Origin: CAIWHR01 sp963811685
GTDB taxonomy: Bacteria; Pseudomonadota; Gammaproteobacteria; Burkholderiales; Casimicrobiaceae
NCBI GenBank assembly: GCA_963811685.1
Contig: CAWESK010000025.1
Span: forward strand, 53,483-117,482
Direction of reading: 5' to 3'
DNA length: 64,000 bases
Shown here piece after piece: positions 17,885-29,430 of this stretch; within the stretch, counting starts at the first letter, position 1; each line of letters opens with the position of its first letter. Position numbers and translations under genes: made by a program. Under the pieces are notes generated by a model. The model was not told the origin of the DNA. It saw only the letters and a program-made list of their open reading frames with translations, and made no database searches.

Positions 17885-19579
17885 TTGCCAACGTCGCGTC
17901 GTCGCTTCGCGCTGGCGACGCTATGCGGCGCGTGGATTCTGCTTCACGCTCGTGGGTCACGATCCGTGGAAGCCCGATGAAGCTACTCGTTCGGCCTCGT
18001 ACTCGACTTCCTGGAGCGCGGCGACTGGGTCGTTCCGATGCTTGCGGGCGAGCCGTTTCTGGAAAAGCCCCCACTCTTCTTCATCACCGCGAGCGCGTTC
18101 GCACGCGCCTTCGGCGGTGTCATGCCGCTGCACGATGCCGCCCGCCTCGCGAGTGGCTTCTACATCGCATTGGCTCTCGGGTTTCTGGCTCTGACCGCGC
18201 GTGAGCTGTACGGCCGCCGGCACGGCTGGACGGCGGTGCTCCTCATGCTGGGCTGCCTTGGACTCATCGTCCGCGCCCATCAGCTGATCACCGACCTGGC
18301 TCTCCTCGCGGGCATTTCGGCGGGAATCTACGGCCTCGCCGTCGGTCGCCGGTCGTGGGTTCGCGGCGGGCTCGCGCTGGGCGCCGGAACTGCAGTCGCC
18401 TTCCTGGCCAAAGGATTGTTGGGACCAGGACTGCTCTGGGTAACGGCGCTCGCTCTGCTCATGTTTCCGGGATGGCGCCAACGGGTGTACGTACGCGCGC
18501 TGCTCTTCGCGGTCGTCTTCGCGTTGCCCGGGATCGCAGCCTGGACACTCGCCCTCTACGAACGCTCGCCCGATCTCTTCGAGACCTGGCTCGTCACCAA
18601 CAATTTCGGGCGCTTCCTCGGCACTACCGACATCGGCCCCCATCAGCCGCGCCTGTTCTACGTCTACACGATCCTCTGGTACGCCTTCCCCGCGCTGCCG
18701 CTGGCCTGCTGGACGGCGTGGAACGCCCGGCACGCGGGAAGTGGCGCATGGATGAGCCCCGGGACGCTGTTGCCCGGCACGATGCTGATCGTGACCGCGT
18801 GCGTCCTCGGCGCGGCAGCGGACGCGCGCGAACTGTATCTGATGCCGATGCTCCTGCCGCTGACCTTGCTCGCGGTCGCGGGCGCGGATCGATTTCCGGC
18901 GGCCGCAACGTCGGCGCTGGCGCGCATCGGCAAAGGCGCGGTCGGCGCGGTGGCGCTCGTGCTTTGGCTGGGCTGGATCGCGCTCATCAGCGGCGTACCG
19001 AGCGTCGCGGCCGAGAAACTCGCGGCGTATCAGCCCGGATTCGTCGCGCACTTCAGCGCGACGGCCTTCGCCGTGGCGCTGCTCGCGACAGTGGCTTGGT
19101 TATTCGTAGTCCGGCCCCGCGCTTCCACGGCGCAACGCGGCATCGCCCAGTGGACGACGGGAATCACGCTCTGCGTCGTCCTCGTGGGCGCCCTTTGGCT
19201 GCCCTTTCTCGATGCCGGCAAGAGCTATCGCGGCATGATCGAGTCGCTTCTGCAATCGATCCCCGACGCCAACTGCGTCGCCAGCCGGAACCTGGGCGAG
19301 CCGCAGCGGGCCTTGCTCCAGTACTACGGCAACCTGCTGACCGTACGCGAGGAAACAGTTCCGAAAACCGCGTGCAACGTCCTGCTGGTGCAGGGATGGC
19401 GTTCGACCGGGGCCCTCGCGGACAGCCGCGAGTGGACGCCCGTTTGGGAAGGCGCGCGGCCGGGAGATCGCAGCGAAGCTTATCGTCTCTATGTTCGCGG
19501 CGCGGTCGGCTTGTCGGCCAGCGCAAATTCGCATCACCTCCGAGCGGTGCGCGGACTGCCAGCGGCTTTGAGTCCATAA
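17885..19579 (+). CDS. ArnT-like integral membrane glycosyltransferase (frameshifts near N-terminus)
   Basis: Polytopic transferase of the ArnT/PMT (GT83-like) family, which moves sugars from lipid carriers to envelope acceptors. The intact part (from 18038) has FLEKPPLFFI, LITDLALLAG and about eleven hydrophobic helices. The first helix (ALATLCGAWILLHA), the acidic loop HDPWKPDEA and LDFLERGDWVVPM lie in three different frames between 17885 and 18038. The DE in the loop corresponds to the catalytic acidic pair of the family. The true start is uncertain; a TTG at 17885 is a guess. The acceptor is unknown: lipid A is not implied, since no arn genes are near. Confidence 0.78.
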
Positions 19580-19599
19580 AGATTGCATCGGCACCAACC

Positions 19600-20058
19600 A
19601 TGCGACGCTCCACGACCGCAGGCTTCACGTCGCTGCTCGTCGCGTCCCTCGTCGCCTGCTTTATCTGGCTCAGCGACAGAGTCACGCTGCAGGGCGAGCG
19701 GACGATCTACACCGTCAAATGCGAGCATGGTGAATGGGCGGGCGAGCGATGCACTGGCGTGCTCGTTCCAGGCGAGCGTTACGCATTCCGGGCCAGCGCG
19801 AGTCGAAACGAAGTGTTTCACTGGATCCGGGGCACCTCTGCGCCGTCGGGCATGTTCGGCGAATGCACGGTCAAGGATCGCGACAACTGGACGTGCAAGA
19901 TCCCCACGGGCCCGTCGACGACCGCGACGTGCGCGATGGTGAAAGGTATTCCGACGCCGGGCTGCAGGGACGTTGCCGTCCCGTTTCATGACGTCCCCAA
20001 ATGGAAATGGTGGGCGATGCGCGCCGGAATTACGCTCTTTACGGACGCCCGAGACTGA
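19600..20058 (+). CDS. Signal-anchored protein of unknown function
   Basis: A 152-residue protein with one N-terminal hydrophobic segment (TTAGFTSLLVASLVACFIWL) followed by an extracytoplasmic domain. That domain holds six cysteines in pairs (KCEHGEWAGERC, ECTVKDRDNWTC, TCAMVKGIPTPGC), consistent with disulfides. It starts 20 bases after the glycosyltransferase stop and is read in the same direction, so it is likely co-transcribed. No family was recognised. Confidence 0.65.
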   Translation: MRRSTTAGFTSLLVASLVACFIWLSDRVTLQGERTIYTVKCEHGEWAGERCTGVLVPGERYAFRASASRNEVFHWIRGTSAPSGMFGECTVKDRDNWTCKIPTGPSTTATCAMVKGIPTPGCRDVAVPFHDVPKWKWWAMRAGITLFTDARD

Positions 20059-20102
20059 GATGAACCTCCGGGACCGCGCGTGCTCCGATCGCGCGGCAAG
20101 CG

Positions 20103-20555
20103 CTACCAAATGGCATCCCAGTTCTTCCGGACGTCCTCGATCGTCAGCACGCGCGGGTCGATGAGGGCGATCTCATCGGGATCCATGTGCACGCGCATCG
20201 CGTAGTCGACGACGACGGGGCGGCCTTCCAGGTATCCCCATTCGCCGCCCTTCGATTCGTACAGCTCCGGATCCGGGTCGTGATCGGGAAACGTCATGCT
20301 CTCGCGAAACGCCTTCAATTCTTCCGGCGACATGATGCGCACCGCCGGCATGACCAGCGCAATGCCGAACGGCAGGGCGGCGAAGATCGGGCAAAGCTCC
20401 TTGTACTTGCGCTGCCATCCTTCGCGCCAGATGCGCGCCTCCATCCGATTCGCGCGCATCCCTTCGCGCAGCCGGCGCAGGCGTGGAATCTTCAGCGCCA
20501 GCGCGCCGACGACGATGGCAAAGCGCTGGCTGCCCTTGGCCCTCAATCGCTGCAT
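20103..20555 (-). CDS. Protein of unknown function downstream of lon
   Basis: A 150-residue protein whose ATG lies 17 bases after the lon stop. The N-terminus is basic with a short hydrophobic stretch (FAIVVGALALKIPRL). A motif CPIFAALPFGIALVMPAVRI lies in the middle and an acidic C-terminus follows. The sequence looks conserved-protein-like but I do not recognise the family. It probably shares the trxC-hsp20-lon transcript. It converges on the 19600 gene. Confidence 0.6.
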   Translation of the reverse strand: MQRLRAKGSQRFAIVVGALALKIPRLRRLREGMRANRMEARIWREGWQRKYKELCPIFAALPFGIALVMPAVRIMSPEELKAFRESMTFPDHDPDPELYESKGGEWGYLEGRPVVVDYAMRVHMDPDEIALIDPRVLTIEDVRKNWDAIW

Positions 20556-20572
20556 TGCGCAACGCGATGGCG

Positions 20573-23014
20573 TCAGGCCGCGACGGGCTCGACCGGCATC
20601 GGCGTCAGCGCGGCCTTGATCGCATCGTCGATCTGTTCCATCCACACGAACTCGAGCTGCGAACGCGCATCCGCAGGGATGTCGTCGAGATCCCGCCGAT
20701 TGCGCGCGGGCAGCATGACGGTGGTGATGCCGGCGCGCAGCGCGGCCAGCACCTTCTCCTTGACGCCGCCGATCGGCAGCACCAGCCCGCGCAGGCTGAT
20801 TTCCCCGGTCATCGCGACATCGCTGCGCACGGGCCGGCGCGTCAGCAGCGAGGTTAGCGCGACGAACATCGCCACACCCGCGCTCGGGCCATCCTTGGGC
20901 GTCGCGCCCGCCGGGACGTGGATGTGGATGTCCGACTTCTCCAGCGCATCGGGCGCCATGCCGAGCGTCTCCGCGCGCGCCTTGACGAGCGACAGCGCGG
21001 CCTGCGCGCTCTCCTTCATCACGTCGCCGAGCTGCCCCGTCAGGATCAGCCGGCCGGTGCCCGGCGTGCGCGCAGCCTCGATGAACAGGATGTCGCCGCC
21101 CACGGGGGTCCACGCAAGACCGGTCGCGACCCCCGGAATATCGGTGCGCATCGCAACTTCCGCTTCGAATCGCTGCGGACCGAGGATGGGCTGCAGATCG
21201 CCGGCGCCGATCGTCAGCCGCGACACGCTGCCCTCGGCGATGCGCACCGCGGCATGGCGGAACACGTGGCCGATCTCGCGCTCGAGATTGCGCACGCCCG
21301 CCTCCCGCGTGTAGTCGTCGATGATCGCCATCAGCGCGTCGTCGCCGATCTCGCATTGCTCGGCGCGGAGCCCGGTCGCGGTCAATTGGCGCGGAACGAG
21401 GTAGCGGCGCGCGATCTGCAGCTTCTCCTGCGCGGTGTATCCGGGCAGCTGGATGACCTCCATCCGGTCACGCAGCGGGCCCGGGATCGTGTCGAGCACA
21501 TTCGCCGTGCAGATGAACATCACGTGCGACAGATCGAACGGAACCGCGAGATACGTATCGCGAAACGTGGAATTCTGCTCGGGATCGAGAACTTCGAGGA
21601 GCGCCGACGCCGGATCGCCATGGAAGCCGCCGGCGCCGAGCTTGTCGACCTCGTCCAGCATCATCACGCAATTGCGCGTGCCGACCTTGCGCAGGTTCTG
21701 GATGATGTTGCCGGGCAGCGCGCCGATGTAGGTGCGCCGATGCCCGCGGATCTCCGCTTCGTCGTGAACGCCGCCCAGGCTGATGCGCACGAATTTGCGC
21801 CCGGTGGCCCTGGCGATGCTCTGACCGAGCGACGTCTTGCCCACGCCGGGGGGACCGACGAAGCAGAGAATCGGGCTCTTGCCGGCCGGGTTGAGCTTGC
21901 GCACCGCGAGATACTCGAGAATGCGCGTCTTGATCTTCTCCAGGCCGAAATGGTCGTCGTCGAGGATGCGCCGCGCCTCGGCGATGTCGATGGCCGCCGG
22001 CGAGTCGGATTTCCACGGCAATTCGATCAGCCATTCGAGGTACGTGCGCACCATCGAATACTCGCCGCTGGCGTCGGGCATGCGCTCGAGCCGCTTCAGC
22101 TCCTTGCGCGCGGCCTTTTCCACTTCCTCGGGCATTCCCGCGTCGGTGATCGCCTTGTCGAGCTCGGCGATTTCCGCGGCGCTTTCGTCGCCCTCGCCCA
22201 GCTCTTTCTGGATCGTGCGCATCTGCTCGCGCAGCAGATGCTTGCGATTGACATCGCTGATCGATTCGCGCGTGCGCTCGTCGATTTCGCGCGACACCTT
22301 CAGCACCTCGATCCGATGCGCCAGCAGCTCGAGCAGCTTGTCGAGGCGCGCCTTGAGGTCGAAGGTCTCCAGCAGCGATTGCTTTTCCTCGGCGGAGATG
22401 TCCATCAGGCCGGCAATGAAATCCGCGAGGCGCGCCGCACCTTCCACCCCCTGCAGCGCCACGACCATCTCTTCGGGAACCTGCGGCAAGCAGCTGCAGA
22501 ATCTCGACTGCGCGCTGCTTCAGCGCACGCGCGCGGCCTTCGATTTCGGAGTCGACTTGTTCGGGGTCTTCGAGGTATTGCACGCGCGCGACGGCGAACG
22601 GATATCCCTCCAGGAACTCGCAGGACGCGGAAGCGGCGCTGGCCCTTGGCGACCGCATGATGGACGCCGTCGGGGGTGGTGATGTAGCGCAGCACGCCGG
22701 CGTCGGTGCCCACCCAATGCAGGTCATCGGGGCCGGGCTCCTCGTCGTCGGCCTTGCGCTGCAGCAGGACGCCGATCGGACGCTCCAGGCGTACCGCCTC
22801 CTGCACGGCGGCGCGCGAACGATCCCGCCCCACCGTGAGCGGAAACACCATGCCGGGGAACATCACGACGTTGCGGACCGGAAGAATGATCAGCGCGTCC
22901 TCGGGCAACGGGCGCGGTGCGCGCTCGGTGTGCACGTCGGGACCCGCCGGGCGCGAGACGGCCGCGTCCGCGGAAAGAGCTATCCGCGTTGCCGGATTTC
23001 GTGTTTTCGTTCAT
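20573..23014 (-). CDS. lon: ATP-dependent Lon protease (frameshifts in N-terminal third)
   Basis: AAA+ serine protease that degrades misfolded and regulatory proteins. The C-terminal 638 residues are intact: Walker A GPPGVGKTS, Walker B VMMLDEVDK, the catalytic Ser in KDGPSAGVAMF and the catalytic Lys in GGVKEKVLAALRAG. The N-terminal LonN domain (LIILPVRNVVMFPGMVFPL) is in a second frame and the linker FLEGYPFAVARVQYLEDPEQ in a third, with shifts near 22625 and 22495. The ATG at 23014 overlaps the hsp20 stop as ATGA; using it needs one more shift near 22960. A GTG at 22935 is the alternative. Confidence 0.93.
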
Positions 23015-23427
23015 GAATGCCCCTCGCCCATTTTGCTCAACCGGAAGATCAGGCAACCCTGAATCAGCTCCGGAGCGCTGACGTTCAGACGCCCCTCGGG
23101 CAGCGGGATGCGCCGCTCGAAGGCGCCATGGGGAATCTCCAGCTGACGAACCCGATGGCGGGAGCTCACGAATGGAAGCGTGCGCACTCCGCGCACGACG
23201 AGCGCGCCACGCTCGCTCGCCACCTGCACGCGCTCCGCGGGCACGCCCGGCATCGCCACGACGATGACGATTTCGTGCTCGTCCTCGAAAACGTCGACAG
23301 GCGGTTCCCACAACGCCCGCTCCGAGGTGGTGAGGCGAAAGAACTGGCGGTGCAGGCGCTCGGCCTCCCCGATCAGATCGCAGGCCCGGGCCCACATCCA
23401 TTCGGTGGGATCAGTTTTGCTCGACAT
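23011..23427 (-). CDS. Small heat-shock protein, HSP20/alpha-crystallin family
   Basis: ATP-independent chaperone that holds unfolding proteins. It is 138 residues with an alpha-crystallin domain in the middle (WEPPVDVFEDEHEIVIVVAM, then PGVPAERVQV and ALVVRGVR). The end of the domain is LPEGRLNVSAPELIQGCLIF. The ATG at 23427 lies inside the end of trxC (17-base overlap), and the stop overlaps the lon start. The three genes thus form a tightly coupled protein-quality operon. The C-terminal I-x-I motif is not obvious. Confidence 0.9.
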   Translation of the reverse strand: MSSKTDPTEWMWARACDLIGEAERLHRQFFRLTTSERALWEPPVDVFEDEHEIVIVVAMPGVPAERVQVASERGALVVRGVRTLPFVSSRHRVRQLEIPHGAFERRIPLPEGRLNVSAPELIQGCLIFRLSKMGEGHS

Positions 23428-23872
23428 GGGTGTTGATCCATTGCAGCAGTTGGGGCAAGCCGAGCGCGCCGGATTGCCGGGCGATTTCCCGTCCGTTGCG
23501 AAAGGCCACCAGCGTCGGAATGCTGCGGATCCCGAAACGCGACGCAATGGCCGGCTCCGCTTCGGTGTCGAGCTTGGCGAGGTGGATGCCCGGCGGCACG
23601 CGCGCGGCCGCCTCCTCGTACGCGGGCGCCATCATCCGGCAGGGTCCGCACCAGGGCGCCCAGAAATCGACGACCAGCGGCACGTCACCGCCGACGTGAC
23701 GATCGAAATTTGCCCCGGTCAGAGCGAACGCATGGCCGGGAAAGAGCCGCTCCTTGCAGTGCCCGCATTTCGGACCGTCGACAAGCCGATCACGCAAAAG
23801 GCGGTTGGTCGTCTCGCAATGCGGACATACCACCAGCATCGTGCCTGGCGTCGAAGAGCGGTTCTCGTCCAT
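23411..23872 (-). CDS. trxC: Thioredoxin 2 (zinc-containing)
   Basis: Cytoplasmic disulfide reductase of the TrxC type. The N-terminal zinc ribbon has CPHC at 16-19 and CGHC at 36-39. The active site WCGPC is at 74-78, within VVDFWAPWCGPC. The protein is intact at 153 residues. TrxC proteins are usually induced by oxidative stress. Its leading position in an operon with hsp20 and lon suggests combined oxidative and heat-stress control, which is an inference from gene order. Confidence 0.95.
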   Translation of the reverse strand: MDENRSSTPGTMLVVCPHCETTNRLLRDRLVDGPKCGHCKERLFPGHAFALTGANFDRHVGGDVPLVVDFWAPWCGPCRMMAPAYEEAAARVPPGIHLAKLDTEAEPAIASRFGIRSIPTLVAFRNGREIARQSGALGLPQLLQWINTHVEQN

Positions 23873-24397
23873 GTTGGCTGCTTGTTGGTCGCGGTTAAGA
23901 CGATTTGGGGGGCCGGGAGGCCGGATTCAAGGTTCGGGACACGTCCCTTGCAGGAATGCGACCGGCGGCAAATGGGGCGCTCTTTCGCTGTAGCTCACTG
24001 GACGGGGCCGCATTGGTGACGTTCGACCCGACGACATCCCGCCACGATGTAGGATGATTTCACCGCCTTCATGGTTTCGTATGTAGGACAAGCAGCTTGC
24101 CGGTGCTCCTCCGCGCCGACAGCAGGATGACATCGTCGGAGCAGCGAGCGATGGACGCGCTTTGCTCAAGTTCCGGATCGCCTTGACAGCGGGATCAGCG
24201 GTTGCTACGGTCTCCTCCGGCTGCAGAAGCGCGAGTGTCATTGGGGAGCGCAGGTAACCGCGTCCAACAACAGCGTGCTGCAAGTGTTCGTGGACTCTTG
24301 CGTTCGCGTTGTCTGGAGCTCGATCCGTGCGGTGGCCCGTTTACCCGGCGCGACGTAGGCGAACCGACTCCGCGAGTCGGCTCGCGAGGGATTCCCG
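23873..24397. promoter_or_regulatory. Divergent intergenic region with two TGTAGGA half-sites
   Basis: A 525-base gap between trxC and the divergent FtsW-like gene. TGTAGGA occurs at 24048-24054 and 24082-24088, both in the same orientation. No convincing small gene, RNA or terminator was seen. Promoters for both operons must lie here. Confidence 0.45.
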
Positions 24398-26788
24398 GTG
24401 GCCCTAGCGAGCACCGCCGCTGCCGGTTTCGCGCAACGGGCCGCGATGCATTGGCCCTCGCTCGTCGAATCCATTCTCGCGGTGGCGGCGATTGCCGCGC
24501 TCCTCCCCTTGTTCGATCGCGTGGCGGTCAACGAGACCGGACGCGACGGACGCTTCGCCGATACCGCCGTCCGCGTCAGCGGCCTGCCCGAGCGCGTTCT
24601 CCCCGCGTTGTGCGCAAGCCAGGGGGGGCGCGCCGAGCCGCAGATACGCGATCGGCTTTGCCGAGGCATCGAAATACCCGCGGTGACCGCGCCGGCGCAC
24701 GCGGCAATGCCGTCCGTGCTTCGCGATGCCTATGCGCAGGCGACACGCGCCTTCCGGCAGCCCCTCGCCGAAGCCGAACTCCGTCGCGCCGACCTTCGCC
24801 TGCAGCAGCGCGAGGGACTGGGCGATCTGCTCGCGCTCGGCGATGCGATCGACGCCGTCGATGCCGACCTTCGGCCCTACGTGGAACGTTATCGACTGGA
24901 CAGCGGCGATGGCCGCCCGCTGCCCGTCGTATGCGCGTTCGAACTCGTCAACGACAGCGTCGAGCGCGCGAACAGAACCGCAGCGGCGGACAGTGACGCG
25001 GCCGCGGCAAACGCGCTGCTCCTTCTCGGGGCTGCGCTGGACGGCCACGGTTCGACGCAGGCGCTCTCCACCACCGCACTCCTGCCCGGAGCGTCGCGTG
25101 CCGGCGCGCGCGGTTGCGCCGGGCTGGCGCTGACCGATGCGCTGGCGGGCGCCGCCGCGTTGATGGCCGACGCCCGCGAATCGCGGGTGCGCGCGGCAAA
25201 AAACGACGCGATGCGAGCTCTGCTGCGCACGGCGGGCTGGCAATGGGCCGGCTGGATGCTTGCGGGACTTTTGCTCATCAAGCTGAGTCGGCGGCCGCAC
25301 TTCGCGTTCGCGGGTACGGCGATCGCCCTCGCGATCTGGGCGCTCGCCGCGTTCATCGGGCGCGTCCCCTGGCCGCTCGGAGGCGATCGTGCGTTCGAGC
25401 CCGCGCGCGAAGCGGGGACGATGCTCGATGGCATGCCCGCACCGTTCGTGCTCGCGTTGCTTGCCGCAGCGGCGGTCGCGGCTCGTCGCGGGCGGCAACG
25501 CTCGATCGGCGATTGCCTGCGCGGCCGCAGACGCTGGCGTCGCGCATCGGCTATCCCGGCCTCGTCGTGGCGCTGGGCCTCGGCTGGCTCCTGCTGCTCG
25601 ACCAGTCGTCGAACGGGACATTCAGCAACCGCTATCTCGCGCTGTATCACCAAGGACATCTGTGGTTCGGGATGCTCGCGCTGACGGTCGTCGCTTTTCT
25701 GCGCCGTCCATTCGGGCTCGCATTCGCCTGGACCTTTGCGCTGCTCGATGCGCTGGCCACGCGGCTCCGCCGGCGGGTAGGCTCGCCCGTGATGGTGACG
25801 GCGGTCGTCGTCGCCATGCTCGCCGCGGTGGCTGCGGTGGGCGCCGCGCTGCCGAGCCGGCCGCAAATCACGTCGGAGCTCGGCCGCGTGTGGCTGATCG
25901 GCGGCGCTTCGTGGTTCTTTTTCCTGCGCGGCGAACCGCTGGCCGCGCGACTCGCGCGGACGCGGCACGTCGATCGGCTCGCTGGTCCGCTACACGTGGC
26001 CGCTCGTCTGCATCGCACTGGTGCTGCTCGGCGTGCAGCTCGTCACCCACGACAAGGGACCTCTGCTCATCGCGTGTTATGCGGCGGGCGCCTTCGTCGC
26101 GGCGTCGGTTGCCATGTGGTGGCACCAGCGCAGCGGTGCGCATCGTGCGGCCGCCGCACTTGCGATGGCGGTATTCGTTGCGTGGAGCGTCGCCGTGACA
26201 CGCGGGCTCTTCGAGCTGGGCTCGCTGGACGAAGTGACCGCCGGCCGGCTGGAGAATCTCGGCGCGCCGCTCGCGTCGGCCAACGATCACCTCGCGCTCG
26301 TCACGTGGTTTCAGGAGGCGGCGCCGCCGGACGGCTTCGGCCTCGGCGCGGTTCCCTGGTGCGGGCACGCAACGTCGGTGGGCTGTCCCGGTGTTCCCGC
26401 GCAAATCCAGAGCGACTACACGTTGACGGCGCTCGTCGGCACGTTCGGCTGGTCGGCGGCCGCGCTCATCACCGTCGCATGCGCCTTCTGGCTGCATCGG
26501 CTGGTCCGCCATCATGGCCGCGTGACGCGCGGGGAGCCGCGCCTCGTCGCCGGCGGAGGACGCATGATGAACGACGAGCAGGCGCTGCTCTCGTGGGTCG
26601 CCGTCTGCTGGGTCGTGCTCGCCTTGTGCCAGCTCTCGATCACGGTTGCCGGCAATCTCGCCGTGCTGCCGTTGACCGGGGTCACGTTTCCTTTCGTGAG
26701 CTTCGGCATGACCTCGCTCGTCGCCAACATGGCGATGCTCGGGCTGGCGATCAACGTGACGGTGCGACCGGGGTCCGGCGATGGCTGA
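24398..26788 (+). CDS. FtsW/RodA-like membrane protein with large N-terminal extracytoplasmic region (two frameshifts)
   Basis: SEDS-family protein, expected to polymerise peptidoglycan glycan strands with the class B PBP encoded next. The C-terminal signature GVTFPFVSFGMTSLVANMAM matches the SEDS motif usually written PFxSYGG. The N-terminus has one helix (SILAVAAIAALLPL), then about 240 mostly non-hydrophobic residues before the next helix near 25230. Typical FtsW and RodA lack such a domain. Frames change near 25500 and 25985. The GTG at 24398 or the ATG at 24446 may be the start. The reconstructed length is about 795 residues, twice the usual. It overlaps the PBP gene by eight bases. Confidence 0.8.
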
Positions 26789-29430
26789 GCGCGCGTCCGC
26801 GACGCTGCTGGGTTTCGCGATCGCGGCGAGCGGCGCCGTCGTTCCGGTGCTGCTGATCGTGCTGCTGGCCGTCGGCTTCACCCGCTCGCAGGAGCCCGGG
26901 GGACTCGCGGCGCGGCACGCGGATCGCCACGTGAGCGTGCGCGCGGTCGCCGCTCTGAAGACCTTCGAGCACGCGATCGTGAAGCGGCGCGCGGTGACGG
27001 CCGGCCCGCCGTCGGCAGCGGAGCTGCTCGCCGGCGTCCCGCAATGCCGTGCCGCGTGGGACGGTCACCCCGGACCGTTCGAGCGAATCCGGCGCGCGCT
27101 GGCGCGGACGGACACCGAACCCCCGTCGCCCGCGCAGCGCCTGTCCGCGCATCTTGCCGATCTCGACGCCGCGCTGCGCGACTTCAGCACCGGCGGCAAC
27201 AGGCGCGTAAGCGAAGCGGTGGGATTCGACGCCGCCCGCTGGTTCGACGCCGTCGCGCTCGCCATGCAGCAGCCGGTCGAGGCGCCGGCGTACCCCGGAC
27301 GCGCGTTCGCCGTCCAGTGTCCCGACATCGCGGGCGCGGCAGCGATGCTCACGCGCTCCAATGCGCGGATGCTCGCTGCGCTGTCCTGGCGCGGAACCGA
27401 AGTCGCACGCGTCGTCGACCGCTGGCATCCCGATCAGTTCGTCGAGATCACCGCGCGCATGGTCGCGCGCGCCAACCCGTGGGGCGGCCTTCCCGGCTGC
27501 ATCTACCTCGGCAACGCCGTGCAGGCGGCGGCAGCCACGACCCCCGCGTATTTCGTGACTTCAGCCCACGCGCCCGACGAGCGCGTGTGCACGCGCCCCG
27601 AGATGTTCGCGATGGCCGGCGATATCGGGGATGAATCACCGCCGCGGCCCATTGCCGGCGAGGCGACGCCGGAGCTTGCGCTTGCCGACGATCGATGGAA
27701 GGTCCCGCCCTCGCTCGACGCGCTGCTGCAGCCGCTGTCGACGCTGCGGCGACCCTCCGGCGAGCTGTACCGGTTGTATACCGACGAAACGGTCACAGCC
27801 GGCGACGCCCCGACAGGTTACGGCTTCGGGGCCAACCGGATCACTGTCGGCGGGGCGGAGGTCGACGTCGGATTCTCGGTCGACCTCACCATCGATCCCG
27901 CGACGCAGGCATTGGCGCAGATGACGGCCGCCTGCTACACGGGCCGGCAGGACGTCTGCGGCGCGCTCGGCATCGCGCGCAGCGAGGACAACGGGCAGGC
28001 GCGTCGGGCATCGGATGCTCGAAGGTGCCATGGTCCGGATGGCGGCGGTCGCGGTGATCGATGTCGCGACCGGGCGCATCGAGGCGTTGGCGGGTGCACT
28101 TTCGCCGTGCACGCGCCACGAGTACGACGGTCCGGGACGCGGCGCCCGGCTGCGACAAGCGCCTGCCCTATGCGTCGCGCTTTCGCCCCGATGCCCTCCT
28201 CAACGCCGCCGTCTTTCACGATGCGATGCCCGCCTCGGTCATCAAGCCCATCATGGCCGCGGCATTTCTCGCGGATCCGATCGTGGGCCCGCGCTGGCTC
28301 GCCGCGGAGCGCGCGCGGATGAGCAGCGCGGGCACGCCCGCCGCCGACAGCCTTCGCGGCCAGCTGATGCGATCGGATTCCGCACGCTTTCTCGATCGGA
28401 TGTTCTGCGCCGACCAGGCCTTCGGGCAGTGCGACCGGCCGTGGCGGATCCAGGCAATGGCGTCCGCATTCGGATGGAACGACGATTGCAGCACGCCGCA
28501 CTTCGATTGCGGCCAACTCGACGTGCTGTTCGGACGCACTGTCGCGGCCGGCGCCGACCGCGGCCTCGCGCCGCTCGCGACTGCCTGTCCCTTACGGACG
28601 GCTGCTCGCGGAACCGATCGGCGGCAAGCTCGACGCCCCGTTCGGACTGCGGCCCGCCGATTGCGTCGAACAGCGGCAAGGTGCTGGCCTGCGCGACCGG
28701 CGCGGACGGCCGCCGCTTCACGCGCGACGACTGGGGCAAGTGCGGTGGCGGCGTCATCGTGGACGTGGTCGCGGAAGGCTGGGGACAGGGTCATGCCCGC
28801 GCGAGCGCGCTCGGCGTCGCGGGAATGATGGCCACGCTCGCCGCGGCGGCGAATGGCCAGGACGCGGTGCAGAAGCCGCATCTCGTCGCCGGATTGCGCG
28901 GCGTCGGCAACGAAGGCGCGCTGCCGCTGCCATCGGCGGGAACGCCGTTCGGACTCGCAGCGCCGGAGCCCGTGCGCATTTCCCGCGATGCGGCCGAAGT
29001 GATCCTGAGCGGGCTGTCGTATTCGCACCGCGCGGGGACGGCGCGGCTCGCGTGCGAGCAGGTGTTCGACGCGCGGACGTGCGGCGGCATCGACTGGATC
29101 GCCGGCAAGACCGGCACCCCGACGTTCCCGAACGACGATCGCTCGCTCGACGAGCTGTGGCGTCTTTGCGGTCGCGGCGAGGCGACGACCAAGAGCGAGC
29201 ACGCCGCGTGCGGGCCGCTCCGCCCGTACAAATGGTACGTCGCCGCCTATCGCACCGATCGTGACGATCCGCGCTGGACGAAGGTCATCGGGGTGCTGAC
29301 CGAACGCAACTGGCTGCAGGACACCGGACGCATCCACGGCGCCGGCGATCACGGGCCGAATCCGGCGGCGGAGATCGCGCTGCAGATCGCGGGTCGGCAG
29401 ACGGGCTTCCTGTCAGGGGATCCGCGATGA
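26781..29430 (+). CDS. Class B penicillin-binding protein-like transpeptidase (several frameshifts)
   Basis: Expected to cross-link peptidoglycan together with the preceding SEDS protein. The N-terminal 415 residues are intact: one anchor helix (PVLLIVLLAVGF), then a long extracytoplasmic domain ending VDVGFSVDLTIDPATQALAQ. That phrase precedes the transpeptidase domain in PBP2/FtsI. The active-site SxxK is MPASVIKP, KTG is IAGKTGTP, and GWGQGHARAS matches the conserved GQG region. Frames change near 28000, 28130, 28590 and 28670. Conserved motifs on all sides argue for assembly indels, but a real pseudogene cannot be excluded. The stop overlaps the next start as ATGA. Confidence 0.8.
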
